Counted from the stretch's first letter, positions 16,526 to 27,720 are shown. The stretch: DNA of 64,000 nt from Bacteroides helcogenes P 36-108 (GCF_000186225.1 NC_014933.1:1798001-1862000), one strand, 5' to 3'. The notes: generated by a model not told the origin, from the sequence alone. Translations and numbers: made by a program.

Positions 16526-17635
16526 ATGATACTGAAACGTATATCTATACTTAATTATAAGAATTTAGAACAGGTTGAATTATCTTTTTCAGCCAAACTG
16601 AATTGCTTTTTCGGGCAAAATGGTATGGGCAAGACCAATCTGCTTGACGCTATTTATTTTTTGTCTTTTTGCAAGAGTGCAGGCAATCCTGTTGACTCTC
16701 AGAATATCTGCCATGATGCAGATTTCTTTGTGATTCAGGGGGGGTATGAATCAACCGATGGTACACCGGAAGAGATTTACTGTGGTATGAAGCGACGCCA
16801 GAAGAAACAGTTCAAGCGGAATAAAAAGGAATATACACGTTTGTCGGATCATATTGGTTTTTTACCATTGGTGATGGTGTCTCCTGCAGATTCAGAACTT
16901 ATTGCCGGAGGCAGCGATGAACGCCGCCGTTTTATGGATGTGGTTATTTCACAATATGATAAGGAGTATCTGGATGCGTTGATACGTTATAACAAAGCGC
17001 TTGTGCAGCGGAATACGTTGTTGAAGAGTGAGCAGTTGGTAGAGGAGGAGCTTTTCCTGATATGGGAGGAAATGATGGCTCAAGCCGGTGAGGTTGTTTT
17101 TCGTAAAAGGGAAGCTTTTATTCAAGAGTTCATCCCTATCTTCCAGTCTTTTTACTCTTTTATATCTCAAGATAAGGAACGGGTGGGGTTGACATATGAT
17201 TCTCATGCCCGCAATGCGTCTCTATCGGAAGTCTTGAAAGAAAGTCGCATGCGTGACCAGATTATGGGGTATTCTCTACGTGGTGTGCATAAAGATGAAC
17301 TGAATATGCTTTTGGGAGATTTTCCTATAAAAAGGGAGGGCTCGCAAGGGCAGAACAAAACTTATCTTGTAGCCCTGAAATTGGCTCAGTTTGATTTTCT
17401 GAAGCGTACAGGGACAACCGTGCCATTATTGTTGCTTGACGATATCTTTGATAAACTGGATGCTTCGCGCGTAGAGCAAATTATCAAACTGGTGGCGGGT
17501 GATAACTTCGGACAGATTTTTATAACCGATACTAATCGTGAACATTTGGACTGCATTCTGCATAAGGTAGGCAGCGATTATAAAATGTTTCGTGTGGATC
17601 AGGGGATTGTTTCAGGCATGGAGGATGAAGTATGA
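16526..17635 (+). CDS. recF: DNA replication and repair protein RecF
   Basis: SMC-like ATPase that loads RecA at gapped DNA with RecO and RecR. 369 residues: Walker A GQNGMGKTNLLDAI at 30-43, the signature region GSQGQNKTYLVALKLAQ near 273-289, and Walker B LLLLDDIFDKLD near 300-311. The N-terminus MILKRISILNYKNLEQVELSF is standard. Its TGA overlaps the ATG of the DUF721 gene by four bases (ATGA), so the two are coupled. The pairing recF-DUF721 recurs in Bacteroidetes, often beside dnaN or dnaA, which are not here. Confidence 0.96.
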   Translation: MILKRISILNYKNLEQVELSFSAKLNCFFGQNGMGKTNLLDAIYFLSFCKSAGNPVDSQNICHDADFFVIQGGYESTDGTPEEIYCGMKRRQKKQFKRNKKEYTRLSDHIGFLPLVMVSPADSELIAGGSDERRRFMDVVISQYDKEYLDALIRYNKALVQRNTLLKSEQLVEEELFLIWEEMMAQAGEVVFRKREAFIQEFIPIFQSFYSFISQDKERVGLTYDSHARNASLSEVLKESRMRDQIMGYSLRGVHKDELNMLLGDFPIKREGSQGQNKTYLVALKLAQFDFLKRTGTTVPLLLLDDIFDKLDASRVEQIIKLVAGDNFGQIFITDTNREHLDCILHKVGSDYKMFRVDQGIVSGMEDEV

Positions 17636-17922
17636 AGCGTAATAATGCGGAACAGATAGGAGCACTTATCCGAAATTTCCTTAGACAAGAAAGTTTAGAG
17701 TCCCCGTTGAATGAACGAAGGCTTATAAGTGCATGGCCGGAGGTATTGGGGACGACCATTGCATCTTATACCCGCGAGATTTATATTAAAAATCAGGTGC
17801 TTTATGTACATCTTACTTCTGCCGCCCTTCGTCAGGAACTGATGATGGGACGGGAACTGCTGGTACGAAATCTGAACCGGCATGTAGGGGCTCAGGTTAT
17901 TACTAATATCATTTTCCGATAG
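17632..17922 (+). CDS. DUF721 domain protein (DciA-related)
   Basis: 96 residues, all DUF721, the fold of DciA, the ancestral loader or partner of replicative helicase DnaB. Blocks seen are ISAWPEVLGTTIASYTREIYI and LYVHLTSAALRQELMMGRELL, which match the DUF721 W-P-V-G and L.V...S..W..EL patterns. It lacks the extra N-terminal or C-terminal tail of long DciA forms. Four-base overlap with recF indicates translational coupling. A replication role is inferred from family and context. Confidence 0.88.
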   Translation: MKRNNAEQIGALIRNFLRQESLESPLNERRLISAWPEVLGTTIASYTREIYIKNQVLYVHLTSAALRQELMMGRELLVRNLNRHVGAQVITNIIFR

Positions 17923-17979
17923 AACTAAAAGAAAATACTAAAAGGGTTTTGATGCACCTTCCTGTAAAGACGATTTTAT

Positions 17980-18765
17980 TTATCGTAGCATTATCAACGT
18001 ATCCGTAGTTTTAATTCTCAGCTCTTTTAATATCCGAAGGGCGCGGTCATAATAAGCGGAATCTTCTAAGTCCTTATTATCATGGGCGTCCAGTCCAATG
18101 ATAGCGGTACAGCCTTCGTTAGCGGCAATCTTCCAAAATTCCGGGGCGGGATAGGTTGCCGTATCACCCTCCTCGCCAAGATACCAACGTCCGATATTGT
18201 ACTCCAACGGAATATTAAGTCGTGCGGCAGTACGGCAAATGTGGCGGCTGATGGTAGTGCAATGGTGATCCCATTTTGGGAATGAACGCATGAAAAGGTC
18301 AGGGTGGGCAAGGCAACAGTACAATCCGCTCTCCATACCGCCAATGGCACTTTCTTCATAAAGGTCAAGCATGTCGTGACTGTTGGTGTGACGTCCGAAG
18401 TAGGGAAACTTTTCGTCGGTGTGGTAGTAGTGGTTGCCAAGGATGATATAATCTAACTGATATTTCTTTATTTGTTCTTTCAGCCAGAAAATATAATCGG
18501 GGAAGTATTCACATTCCAGTCCTATCCTGATATCAATTTGACTGTGATATTTCTCACGGAGTGCTTGCAGGCTCTCTATATAACCGGGAAGTTCAGTGGG
18601 AAGCATCCTCATATCGGCTATATAGTCAGAATGATACTTCCAAGGAGTGTGGTCAGAAAAACCGAGAATTTGAAAACCGCCTTTAATAGCACTGAGTACA
18701 TAGTCTTCGTTGCTCCCGGTAGCATGCATGCAACGGGTAGTATGAGTGTGATAGTTTGTTTTCAT
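17980..18765 (-). CDS. PHP-domain phosphatase (histidinol-phosphatase-like)
   Basis: 261 residues of one PHP domain. The metal-binding motif HTHTTRCMH is near residue 6, with FSDHTPW near 37 and LAHPDLFM near 163; GLDAHD near 230 closes the metal site. This is the HisJ/HisK type of L-histidinol phosphate phosphatase, but no his genes are nearby, so another phosphoester could be the substrate. It overlaps the upstream 5-formyl-THF cyclo-ligase gene by one base and is the last gene of a long minus-strand run. Confidence 0.85.
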   Translation of the reverse strand: MKTNYHTHTTRCMHATGSNEDYVLSAIKGGFQILGFSDHTPWKYHSDYIADMRMLPTELPGYIESLQALREKYHSQIDIRIGLECEYFPDYIFWLKEQIKKYQLDYIILGNHYYHTDEKFPYFGRHTNSHDMLDLYEESAIGGMESGLYCCLAHPDLFMRSFPKWDHHCTTISRHICRTAARLNIPLEYNIGRWYLGEEGDTATYPAPEFWKIAANEGCTAIIGLDAHDNKDLEDSAYYDRALRILKELRIKTTDTLIMLR

Positions 18766-19304
18766 TACTGTGTTATGATTTCATCCATACAGATATCGAA
18801 AGGTTCCGCAGGAATCTCTTCTACAACCTGAAAGGGAAAACAGATACCTATTTTGTAGGCTGAAGGGATGCGAGGCAAAAGTCTGTCATAGTAACCTTTT
18901 CCTCGTCCCAGACGATTTCCGTTCAGATCGAAAGCTACTCCCGGTACAACTATAAAATCAATGGTGGCATAATCGGTGAATATCTCTCCGGTAGGTTCTT
19001 CAATGCCATAAGTTCCGGTAGACAAATCATCCTGTCCGGTATATACCCGTAGTTCCAAGTCGTCACCTGTAACTACGGGGAGAAGTATCTGTTTTGACTT
19101 GCTCCACTTTTGTACGAATTCATGCGTATCTACTTCATCGCAGAGAGAATAGTAGAGCAATACTGTTTTTGCTGCTCTAAAAAGCTGGTGGGCTTCAAGG
19201 GCAGCAAGTATATCAGCAGACTGCGAGAGATGCGTAGCGGAAGATATGTGTCGGATCTTCAGCAAAGCTATCTGCTTGCGCAGTTCTTTTTTTCTTTCCA
19301 TCAT
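18765..19304 (-). CDS. 5-formyltetrahydrofolate cyclo-ligase
   Basis: Converts 5-formyl-THF to 5,10-methenyl-THF with ATP. 179 residues: N-terminal MERKKELRKQIALLK, and the nucleotide motif RLGRGKGYYDRLLPRI near residues 131-146, with VPGVAFDLNGN just before it. The start (two adjacent ATG codons, 19304/19301) lies inside the 3' end of the S41 protease gene, giving a 92-base overlap in another frame; no later Met would preserve the conserved N-terminal helix. Its stop overlaps the PHP gene start. Confidence 0.93.
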   Translation of the reverse strand: MMERKKELRKQIALLKIRHISSATHLSQSADILAALEAHQLFRAAKTVLLYYSLCDEVDTHEFVQKWSKSKQILLPVVTGDDLELRVYTGQDDLSTGTYGIEEPTGEIFTDYATIDFIVVPGVAFDLNGNRLGRGKGYYDRLLPRIPSAYKIGICFPFQVVEEIPAEPFDICMDEIITQ

Positions 19305-20958
19305 TTTTCTTTTCCTCCTTTAAAGGTTGTCCTTCCGGTGCTTTGGGAAATGCTTCTTCTCTTTCCAGGATTTCTAATGCTTTCTTGACGGTTATGTCAC
19401 TTTGGTTGATATAACGGATATACTTTTCTCTGCCCAATATATTGTAAATGATGTAACCATAAAGGTTTTTTTCCAGTAACTTATATGACTTATTGATCAG
19501 CAGGTTGCGTCTCTTTACATCCTTTGAATCGGCAAAGCGTACAAATTGTTCTACAATTCCTTGACGGCGGAGATATTTTAATAAGTCTTCTTCATTCTGG
19601 AATTCACTCAGTTTTTCACGATTGCGGTCTGTATATTGGAAGCTGAATTGCAATACCAATCCCTTATTGCTGACTTCTATCAGATAGGAAGTTACGCCGG
19701 TTGTATCTTGTGGTACGAATATGTCCGGCATGATACCGCCACCGCCATAGACAGGGCGTCCCAATCTGGTTGAATAACGTAGTTTTTCATCCAATTTGAT
19801 GCTGTCTTTGGAGAAGAACTCTCCATGTTCATAGCGTGTGATCCAGTCCATTTCATATTTACTGTCTTTTCCGTTTTCGTATGGGCGCTGGATGCAACGG
19901 CCTGATGGAGTATAGTAGCGGGCAATAGTGAGGCGGATGGCAGAGCCGTCACTGAAATCAATCGGTTGCTGCACAAGTCCTTTCCCGAAAGAACGACGCC
20001 CTATGATGGTTCCACGGTCATTGTCTTGAATGGCTCCGGCAAAAATTTCACTGGCAGAAGCAGAGCCTTCATTAACCAATACTACTAATGGCATCTTTTG
20101 GCAACTGCCTGTTCCATTGGCGTATTCTTCCATACGCGGATATTTGCGGCCATGTGTATAGACGATCAGTTTTCCTTCAGGAAGGAATTCGTTGACCATA
20201 CGTGTTGCAGCCTCCATATAGCCACCGGTATTGTCGCGTAAGTCAATAATAAGCCCTTTACATTTTTCATGGCTCAGTTGGGCGATAGCATTCAGCAATT
20301 CTACATGGGTCGTGCGTCCGAACTTACTGATTTGGATATAGCCGAAATTATTATCCAGCATGTAAGCGGCATCGATGGAGTTCTGAGGGATGTCACCGCG
20401 TGTAATGGTGAAATCAAGCAGTTTTTTTTCTGTAGAGCGTTTGATACTTAACTTTACCTGACTGCCTTTCGGCCCTTTCAAGTTGCGCATAGCTTTTTCA
20501 TTTGTCAGCCCTTTGCCCGTGAACAGGCTGTCATTGACCATTACAATGCGATCACCTGCCATCAGGCCTACTTTCTCGGAAGGACCGCCGGGGATGACAC
20601 TATTTACATGTATCGTATCTTCTTGGATGGTGAACTGAATGCCTATACCGCTGAAACTGCCTTCAAGCTCGGAGTTGACCTCTTCTAATTTCTGTGCCGG
20701 AATATATGTAGAGTGAGGGTCGAGTTCCGCCAAAATTTGTGGCATGGCCTTTTCTACTAAATCAGTCATATTGACTGTATCTACATACTGGTCATCAATG
20801 ATGCGCAGCAATGCATTCAGTTTGTTGGATGAACCATTGATGATGCCCAGCCGGTTGCCGGCGAAGTGTCTGGCATAAAACGTTCCGATAAGAATACCCG
20901 CCACTACGCTGATTGCGATAATAAGCGGCATGAAGCGGGAAGTGTTTTTTGTACTCAT
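19213..20958 (-). CDS. S41 C-terminal processing protease with PDZ domain
   Basis: 581 residues. An N-terminal membrane anchor (LIIAISVVAGILIGTFYA) places the rest in the periplasm. The PDZ domain is at about 85-165 (GSFSGIGIQFTIQ, VGLMAGDRIVMVN). The peptidase domain has the Ser-Lys dyad in NEGSASASEIFAGA (about residue 300) and FGKGLVQQP (about 325). A C-terminal extension of about 150 residues ends in a charged tail that runs 92 bases into the next gene. Role: processing or degradation of envelope proteins. Confidence 0.93.
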   Translation of the reverse strand: MSTKNTSRFMPLIIAISVVAGILIGTFYARHFAGNRLGIINGSSNKLNALLRIIDDQYVDTVNMTDLVEKAMPQILAELDPHSTYIPAQKLEEVNSELEGSFSGIGIQFTIQEDTIHVNSVIPGGPSEKVGLMAGDRIVMVNDSLFTGKGLTNEKAMRNLKGPKGSQVKLSIKRSTEKKLLDFTITRGDIPQNSIDAAYMLDNNFGYIQISKFGRTTHVELLNAIAQLSHEKCKGLIIDLRDNTGGYMEAATRMVNEFLPEGKLIVYTHGRKYPRMEEYANGTGSCQKMPLVVLVNEGSASASEIFAGAIQDNDRGTIIGRRSFGKGLVQQPIDFSDGSAIRLTIARYYTPSGRCIQRPYENGKDSKYEMDWITRYEHGEFFSKDSIKLDEKLRYSTRLGRPVYGGGGIMPDIFVPQDTTGVTSYLIEVSNKGLVLQFSFQYTDRNREKLSEFQNEEDLLKYLRRQGIVEQFVRFADSKDVKRRNLLINKSYKLLEKNLYGYIIYNILGREKYIRYINQSDITVKKALEILEREEAFPKAPEGQPLKEEKKNDGKKKRTAQADSFAEDPTHIFRYASLAVC

Positions 20959-21027
20959 AATGTTATTTACGATTTTACTATTTACAATTTACGATTGAGA
21001 TTACTTTTAACTCTCAACTTTCACCTT

Positions 21028-21465
21028 TCATCTCTCAACTTCCACAAATACTACTTCGATTCCTGCACGTTTCAGAAGCTCGATACCATCTTCCAACCGG
21101 TATTTTTCGGAATAAACTACCCGTTTGATACCTGCCTGGATAATCAGTTTGGAGCATTCTATGCAGGGAGAAGCAGTGACGTACATGGTGGCTCCGTTAC
21201 TGCTGTTGTTGGAACGTGCTATCTTGGTGATGGCATTGGCTTCGGCATGAAGTACATAAGGCTTGGTTACATTATTTTCATCCTCACAGATATTTTCGAA
21301 GCCTGCGGGAGTACCATTATAACCGTCGGAAATGATCATTTTATCCTTTACTATCAGTGCACCTACCTGGCGCCTTTTACAATATGAGTTTTCAGCCCAG
21401 ATACTTGCCATACGTATATAACGTTTGTCCAGTGCTTCTTGTTTGTTTTTTGTAGAATCATCCAT
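21028..21465 (-). CDS. dCMP/deoxycytidylate deaminase family protein
   Basis: 145 residues, zinc-dependent deaminase of the dCMP deaminase/ComEB type that supplies dUMP for thymidylate synthesis. Zinc ligands are in HAEANAITK (His-Ala-Glu, catalytic Glu) and SPCIECSKLI (PCxxC). GYNGTPAGFENICED, near residue 50, is the dCMP deaminase substrate block. It lies 15 bases after the small lipoprotein gene, within the minus-strand run. Distinction from a cytidine-type enzyme is based on the NGTP block. Confidence 0.92.
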   Translation of the reverse strand: MDDSTKNKQEALDKRYIRMASIWAENSYCKRRQVGALIVKDKMIISDGYNGTPAGFENICEDENNVTKPYVLHAEANAITKIARSNNSSNGATMYVTASPCIECSKLIIQAGIKRVVYSEKYRLEDGIELLKRAGIEVVFVEVER

Positions 21466-21480
21466 GTTTTTATTATTACA

Positions 21481-21993
21481 TTATTGGGCGCTGAATCCCA
21501 TGACCTTAGTTGTATTTCCATCTTTAAAATAGAGAGTCAGTGATTTTGAATCTCCCTCGTATTTGGTGACATTCAGCAGTCCATTAAGGAATACCCTTGC
21601 CAAAGGATCACTTTCTGAACCGGATATTTTCCCTGAGATGTTTAGAATACGTGATTTTCCGTTGACTGTCAAAGTAGCATTATTGATGCTTGCTCTGATG
21701 CCACGGGCTTCGACCGTACCTGTTACCTCTCCGTTTACTTCGGCACAGTTGAAGTTTACAATGAAGTACCCTTCTGTATAAAGAGCTTCGATACTGTTTT
21801 TCTGTTCTGTTTCATTCTGCCATAAGCCGGAATAGAACTGTGCTTTGCTGTCTTCAGATGTGAGCCGGCTGAGTTTCCACGTCTTTCCGTTAAGAATTTC
21901 CATCACATCATCTTCATTATTGCATCCTCCCAAACAGGGAAGCAGTGACAATATTAAGAACAGACAGCCGATATTTTTTACCATTTTCTTCAT
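21481..21993 (-). CDS. small lipoprotein (DUF4847-like)
   Basis: 170 residues. A signal peptide ends in the lipobox CLGGC (Cys24), followed by the acidic tract NNEDD typical of surface-exported Bacteroides lipoproteins. The mature domain is beta-rich with motifs NGKTWKLSRLTS and VNGEVTGTVEARGIRASINNATLTV, a META/lipocalin-like pattern. I think this matches the Bacteroides DUF4847 label but am not certain. Its start overlaps the end of the M3 peptidase gene by four bases, so translation is coupled. Confidence 0.75.
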   Translation of the reverse strand: MKKMVKNIGCLFLILSLLPCLGGCNNEDDVMEILNGKTWKLSRLTSEDSKAQFYSGLWQNETEQKNSIEALYTEGYFIVNFNCAEVNGEVTGTVEARGIRASINNATLTVNGKSRILNISGKISGSESDPLARVFLNGLLNVTKYEGDSKSLTLYFKDGNTTKVMGFSAQ

Positions 21994-24047
21994 TTCTTTA
22001 TGCCATTTCTGATTAATAATGCATCTATTGTGGGCTCTTGTCCTCGGAAGCGCTTGTAAAGTGCCATCGGATGTTCCGTGCCTCCTTTGGAAAGGATGTT
22101 CTCACGGAAAGAAGAGGCTGTCTCCGAGTTAAAAATCCCTTTCTCTTTAAATAAAGCAAAAGCATCTGCATCCAGCACTTCAGCCCATTTGTAACTGTAG
22201 TATCCGGCGGAATATCCTCCGGCAAATATGTGTGAGAATTGGGTACTCATGCAAGCTTCCTCTACAGAAGGAAGAATCTGTGCCTTTTCCCATGCTTTCT
22301 TTTCGTAGGCTTTTACATCTCCATCGAACGGTGTATTTCGGGTGTACCACGCCATATCAAGAAGCCCGAAACTAACTTGACGCAGACAAGCGTATGCAGC
22401 ATTGAAATTCGAAGAATCGACAATGCGTTGCACTAATTCGTCCGGAATTAATTCTCCGGTTTGATAATGACGGGCAAATGTGTGGAGGAATTCTTTTTCA
22501 GTGGCGAAGTTTTCCATGAATTGGGAGGGTAGTTCTACAAAGTCCCAGTAAACATTAGTTCCACTCATGCTTTCGTATGTAGTGTTGGCGAATATTCCGT
22601 GCAGGCTATGTCCGAACTCATGCAGAAGGGTCTCTACTTCACTGAAAGTTAGCAGCGCCGGTTTCTCTTGTGTCGGTTTAGTGAAGTTCATGACAATAGA
22701 TATGTGCGGACGGCTGTTTTCACCGGTCCTTTCATCAATCCATTGCCCTTTATAACTGGTCATCCAGGCTCCGGAACGTTTACTTGCCCTCGGATGGAAG
22801 TCGGTGTAGAATACAGCAAGAAATTTGTCATCTTTATCAAATACCTCATATGCATCCACATCTTTATGATAGACTGGGATTTCCGGATTCTTTTTGAATG
22901 TAATGCCGTATAGTTTGGTTGCCAATCCAAATACACCCTCTTTTACTTTGTTCAGCTCAAAATAGGGGCGAAGCATTTCGTCATCGATATTGAATTTTCG
23001 GTCTTTCAGTTTATGGGAGTAGTAGGCCCAGTCCCAAGGCATCAGTACGAAATCGCCTCCTTGCTGTTGCTGAGCCAGTGCTTGTACTTCGGCATATTCC
23101 TGTTTGGCTGCGGGAGTATAGGTATCCAATAGCTGATTCAGCAACTTATAAACGGTATCACTGTCTTGTGCCATCCGTTCTTGCAGGTTGTATTCGGCGA
23201 AATTGGTGTAGCCCAAGAGTTGGGCTATTTCCATGTGGATGTTAGCTATTCTTTTCACGACTTCCAAGTTGTTGCATTCATTGTTATGAGTGCATTTTGT
23301 GTTGTAAGCCATGTACAGTTCACGGCGCAAGGCTCGATTGTCAGCGTACGTCATAAAGGGACCGTAACTGGGAGCCTGCAAGGTGAATACCCAGCCTTCA
23401 ACACCTTTCTCTTTGGCTGTTTCTGTAGCTGCCTCTATTGCGCTTTCCGGTAGTCCTGCCAATTGCGACTTTTCTGTAAGTATAAGCCGGTAATTATTTG
23501 TTTCTTTCAGATTATTTTCGCTGAATTGCAGTGTCAGCAGGCTAAGTTCTTTACATAGACCGCGGTATTTATCTTTGGCTTCTCCGTGCAAGTTGGCGCC
23601 GTTACGTACAAAGCCATTATATATGTCTTCCAACAGCTTGGATTGTTCCTTATTCAGATCTTCTTTTTGGCGTTGGTCATAAACGCTTTTGATGCGTGCA
23701 AACAGGTCCTCATTTAGACTGATATTGTTTTCATGTTCGCTCATCAGCGGCATAATCTCCTTGGCCAGTTCTTGAAGCTCATCGTTGGTTTCTGCGCTGA
23801 GGAGATTATTGAATACGGTGTTGACATTGTGCAGCAGTTCACCTGATTTTTCGTAAGGTAATACAGTGTTGGCGAAAGTCGGATTTTCGATATTGTTGAT
23901 GATTACGTCTATTTCGGCATTTTGGCGGCGAATACCTTCATCAATGGCGGGCTTATAATCTCCGGGCTTTATCTTGTCAAAAGGAAAAGTTCCGTGAGGA
24001 GTAGAATATGCGTCAAGAAAAGGATTCTTATTGGATGTATTATTCAT
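21990..24047 (-). CDS. dcp: M3-family zinc metallopeptidase (peptidyl-dipeptidase Dcp-like)
   Basis: 685 residues from MNNTSNKNPFLDAY; the longer open frame would add an unlikely hydrophobic tail. The M3 zinc motif is LLHEFGHSLHGIF (HExxH) with the downstream Glu in the NVYWDFVELPSQFMENFA block. This is the thimet oligopeptidase fold; the length and blocks fit peptidyl-dipeptidase Dcp, which removes C-terminal dipeptides. No signal peptide, so cytosolic. It heads the minus-strand run 24.0-18.0 kb and is followed with a four-base overlap by a lipoprotein gene. Confidence 0.92.
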   Translation of the reverse strand: MNNTSNKNPFLDAYSTPHGTFPFDKIKPGDYKPAIDEGIRRQNAEIDVIINNIENPTFANTVLPYEKSGELLHNVNTVFNNLLSAETNDELQELAKEIMPLMSEHENNISLNEDLFARIKSVYDQRQKEDLNKEQSKLLEDIYNGFVRNGANLHGEAKDKYRGLCKELSLLTLQFSENNLKETNNYRLILTEKSQLAGLPESAIEAATETAKEKGVEGWVFTLQAPSYGPFMTYADNRALRRELYMAYNTKCTHNNECNNLEVVKRIANIHMEIAQLLGYTNFAEYNLQERMAQDSDTVYKLLNQLLDTYTPAAKQEYAEVQALAQQQQGGDFVLMPWDWAYYSHKLKDRKFNIDDEMLRPYFELNKVKEGVFGLATKLYGITFKKNPEIPVYHKDVDAYEVFDKDDKFLAVFYTDFHPRASKRSGAWMTSYKGQWIDERTGENSRPHISIVMNFTKPTQEKPALLTFSEVETLLHEFGHSLHGIFANTTYESMSGTNVYWDFVELPSQFMENFATEKEFLHTFARHYQTGELIPDELVQRIVDSSNFNAAYACLRQVSFGLLDMAWYTRNTPFDGDVKAYEKKAWEKAQILPSVEEACMSTQFSHIFAGGYSAGYYSYKWAEVLDADAFALFKEKGIFNSETASSFRENILSKGGTEHPMALYKRFRGQEPTIDALLIRNGIKK

Positions 24048-24130
24048 GATAAAAAGCAATATTAGCGTTAATGTTATTTTATCAAATCTGAATAATCTGA
24101 TAAAAAGCAAACTAACTGCAAAATTGCAAA

Positions 24131-24170
24131 AAAAATAGGCGACTTCTACAGAAGCCGCCTATTTTTTATT
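24131..24170 (-). terminator. terminator of gap
   Basis: TAGGCGACTTCT and AGAAGCCGCCTA pair around ACA with one mismatch, flanked by A-runs and T-runs, so it can work in either direction. It lies 17 bases past the gap stop codon on the minus strand. Confidence 0.8.
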
Positions 24171-24186
24171 ATTTTCTAACTGTATA

Positions 24187-25772
<1,586 letters not shown>

Positions 25773-25775
25773 ATA

Positions 25776-25917
25776 GAATGACACCTTGTCACCGGTCTTG
25801 CTAACATTATGTCTCGTACGTGTGCGCAAGAAAAAATTATGAGAGTGTGTTTGAGATTTTGATACTAAGTTTTACACTATAGAGAAGTTGTGCAAGAGTG
25901 GTGACAGGGTGTCATTC
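25776..25917 (+). repeat. MITE-like element with 26-bp terminal inverted repeats
   Basis: The left end GAATGACACCTTGTCACC (25776-25793) and the right end GGTGACAGGGTGTCATTC (25900-25917) are inverted copies with one mismatch in 18. Similarity continues inward (TCTTGC on both sides) to about 26 bp with three mismatches. The 142-bp element holds no gene. No target-site duplication was recognised. Confidence 0.65.
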
Positions 25918-25949
25918 CTTTGAGGAACTGAGACGACACTTGTGGAAGA

Positions 25950-25979
25950 TTAGTAATCTTGATGCCTGAAGATTACTAA
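25950..25979 (+). repeat. perfect 11-bp inverted repeat
   Basis: TTAGTAATCTT (25950-25960) and AAGATTACTAA (25969-25979) around an 8-base loop. No T-run follows, so it is not an obvious terminator. The rest of 25918-26119 shows only a direct repeat CTTTGAGGA (25918 and 25987) and no gene. Confidence 0.55.
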
Positions 25980-26119
25980 CGGTAGGCTTTGAGGATTAGG
26001 TATGTTCTTTCTGGATTGTGTATAGATGGGCGGGGTCTTTATTTTTGCTTTTGGGGAGCTATTTATCTATGAAAACAGATTTTCCGGTTTATTATTTCCA
26101 TTATTCCCTTACTTTTTTC

Positions 26120-26127
26120 TACTTTTG
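26120..26127 (+). promoter_or_regulatory. -7 promoter box of guaA
   Basis: TACTTTTG, 32 bases before the guaA ATG. Confidence 0.5.
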
Positions 26128-26159
26128 CAAATCATTTATTAAAATCCATACAGATTGAT

Positions 26160-27713
26160 ATGCAAGAGAAGATTATTATTCTTGATTTCGGTTCGCAGAC
26201 TACACAGCTCATTGGCCGTCGAATTCGCGAGCTGAATGTGTATTGCGAAATTGTGCCTTACAATAAATTTCCGCGAGGGGATGAGAGTGTAAAAGGAGTT
26301 ATCCTTTCGGGTAGCCCTTTTTCCGTATATGATGCGAGTGCATTTAAGGTGAGCCTGGACGAGATTCGCGGACGATACCCCATACTGGGCATTTGTTATG
26401 GCGCACAGTTTATTTCTTATAGTAACGGCGGACGAGTAGAACCGGCTGGAAGCCGTGAGTACGGACGTGCACATCTCAGCTCCTTTGACCGGAACAATAT
26501 CCTTTTTAATGGAGTGAAGGAAAATACGCAAGTATGGATGAGTCATGGTGATACAATTACTGCCATCCCCGATAATTTCAAGAGAATTGCATCTACAGAC
26601 AAAGTAGCAATTGCCGCTTATCAGGTGGAAGGCGAGAAGATATGGGGAGTACAGTTTCACCCGGAAGTATTTCATAGCGAAGATGGTACACAGATGTTGC
26701 GTAACTTTGTGGTGGAGGTTTGCGGATGTGGACAGAACTGGAGTGCTGCATCTTTTGTGGATACTACAGTGGCGGAATTAAAGGAACAGGTAGGTAATGA
26801 TCGCGTTATTTTGGGACTTAGCGGTGGTGTGGATTCTTCGGTGGCTGCCGTATTGTTGAATCGCGCTATCGGCAAGAACTTGACCTGTATTTTTGTGGAT
26901 CATGGCTTGCTCCGGAAGGATGAGTTTAAGAATGTAATGCACGATTACGAATGTTTGGGTTTGAATGTGATAGGTGTAGATGCCAGTGCCAAATTCTTTA
27001 AGGATTTGGAAGGTGTGACAGATCCTGAGCAGAAACGCAAGATAATTGGACGTGATTTTATAGAGGTGTTTGATGCCGAGGCACATAAGATAACCGATGC
27101 CCGTTGGCTTGCTCAAGGTACTATCTATCCCGATCGTATCGAAAGTCTGAATATTACGGGTAAAACGATTAAAAGTCACCACAATGTCGGTGGCTTGCCC
27201 GAGGAAATGAATCTGAAGCTGTGCGAGCCGTTGCAGTGGTTGTTCAAGGACGAGGTTCGTCGTGTAGGTCGTGAATTGGGTATGCCGGAACATCTGATAA
27301 CTCGTCATCCTTTTCCCGGACCGGGATTGGCTGTTCGTATCTTGGGCGACATCACACCGGAAAAGGTGAGTATCTTGCAGAATGCCGATGATATTTTCAT
27401 TCAGGGATTGCGTGATTGGCAGGTAAAGGATGCCAATGGCAATGAGACATCACTTTATCATCAGGTATGGCAGGCGGGCGTCATCCTACTACCTGTACAG
27501 AGTGTGGGTGTGATGGGAGATGAACGTACTTACGAGCGTGCCGTAGCCTTACGTGCGGTAACTTCTACCGATGCTATGACTGCGGATTGGGCACATTTGC
27601 CTTATGAATTCTTGGGAAAGGTGTCTAATGATATTATAAATAAAGTAAAAGGCGTGAACCGTGTGACGTATGATATTTCGTCAAAGCCACCCAGCACGAT
27701 AGAGTGGGAATAG
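26160..27713 (+). CDS. guaA: GMP synthase (glutamine-hydrolysing)
   Basis: Makes GMP from XMP, ATP and glutamine. 517 residues: class I glutamine amidotransferase domain 1-190 with the nucleophile Cys79 in LGICYGAQ and VQFHPEV near 166; ATP-pyrophosphatase domain with [13 protein letters not shown] (P-loop) near 220; C-terminal dimerisation domain ending in [11 protein letters not shown], the standard GuaA terminus. Monocistronic, ended by a long perfect palindromic terminator shared with the convergent Crp/Fnr gene. Confidence 0.97.
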   Translation: MQEKIIILDFGSQTTQLIGRRIRELNVYCEIVPYNKFPRGDESVKGVILSGSPFSVYDASAFKVSLDEIRGRYPILGICYGAQFISYSNGGRVEPAGSREYGRAHLSSFDRNNILFNGVKENTQVWMSHGDTITAIPDNFKRIASTDKVAIAAYQVEGEKIWGVQFHPEVFHSEDGTQMLRNFVVEVCGCGQNWSAASFVDTTVAELKEQVGNDRVILGLSGGVDSSVAAVLLNRAIGKNLTCIFVDHGLLRKDEFKNVMHDYECLGLNVIGVDASAKFFKDLEGVTDPEQKRKIIGRDFIEVFDAEAHKITDARWLAQGTIYPDRIESLNITGKTIKSHHNVGGLPEEMNLKLCEPLQWLFKDEVRRVGRELGMPEHLITRHPFPGPGLAVRILGDITPEKVSILQNADDIFIQGLRDWQVKDANGNETSLYHQVWQAGVILLPVQSVGVMGDERTYERAVALRAVTSTDAMTADWAHLPYEFLGKVSNDIINKVKGVNRVTYDISSKPPSTIEWE

Positions 27714-27720
27714 GAAATAA

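Noticed and set aside
17953..17999. Possible terminator between the DUF721 and PHP genes
   Set aside because: Only a 5-bp ACGAT/ATCGT palindrome overlapping the PHP coding end; too weak to call.
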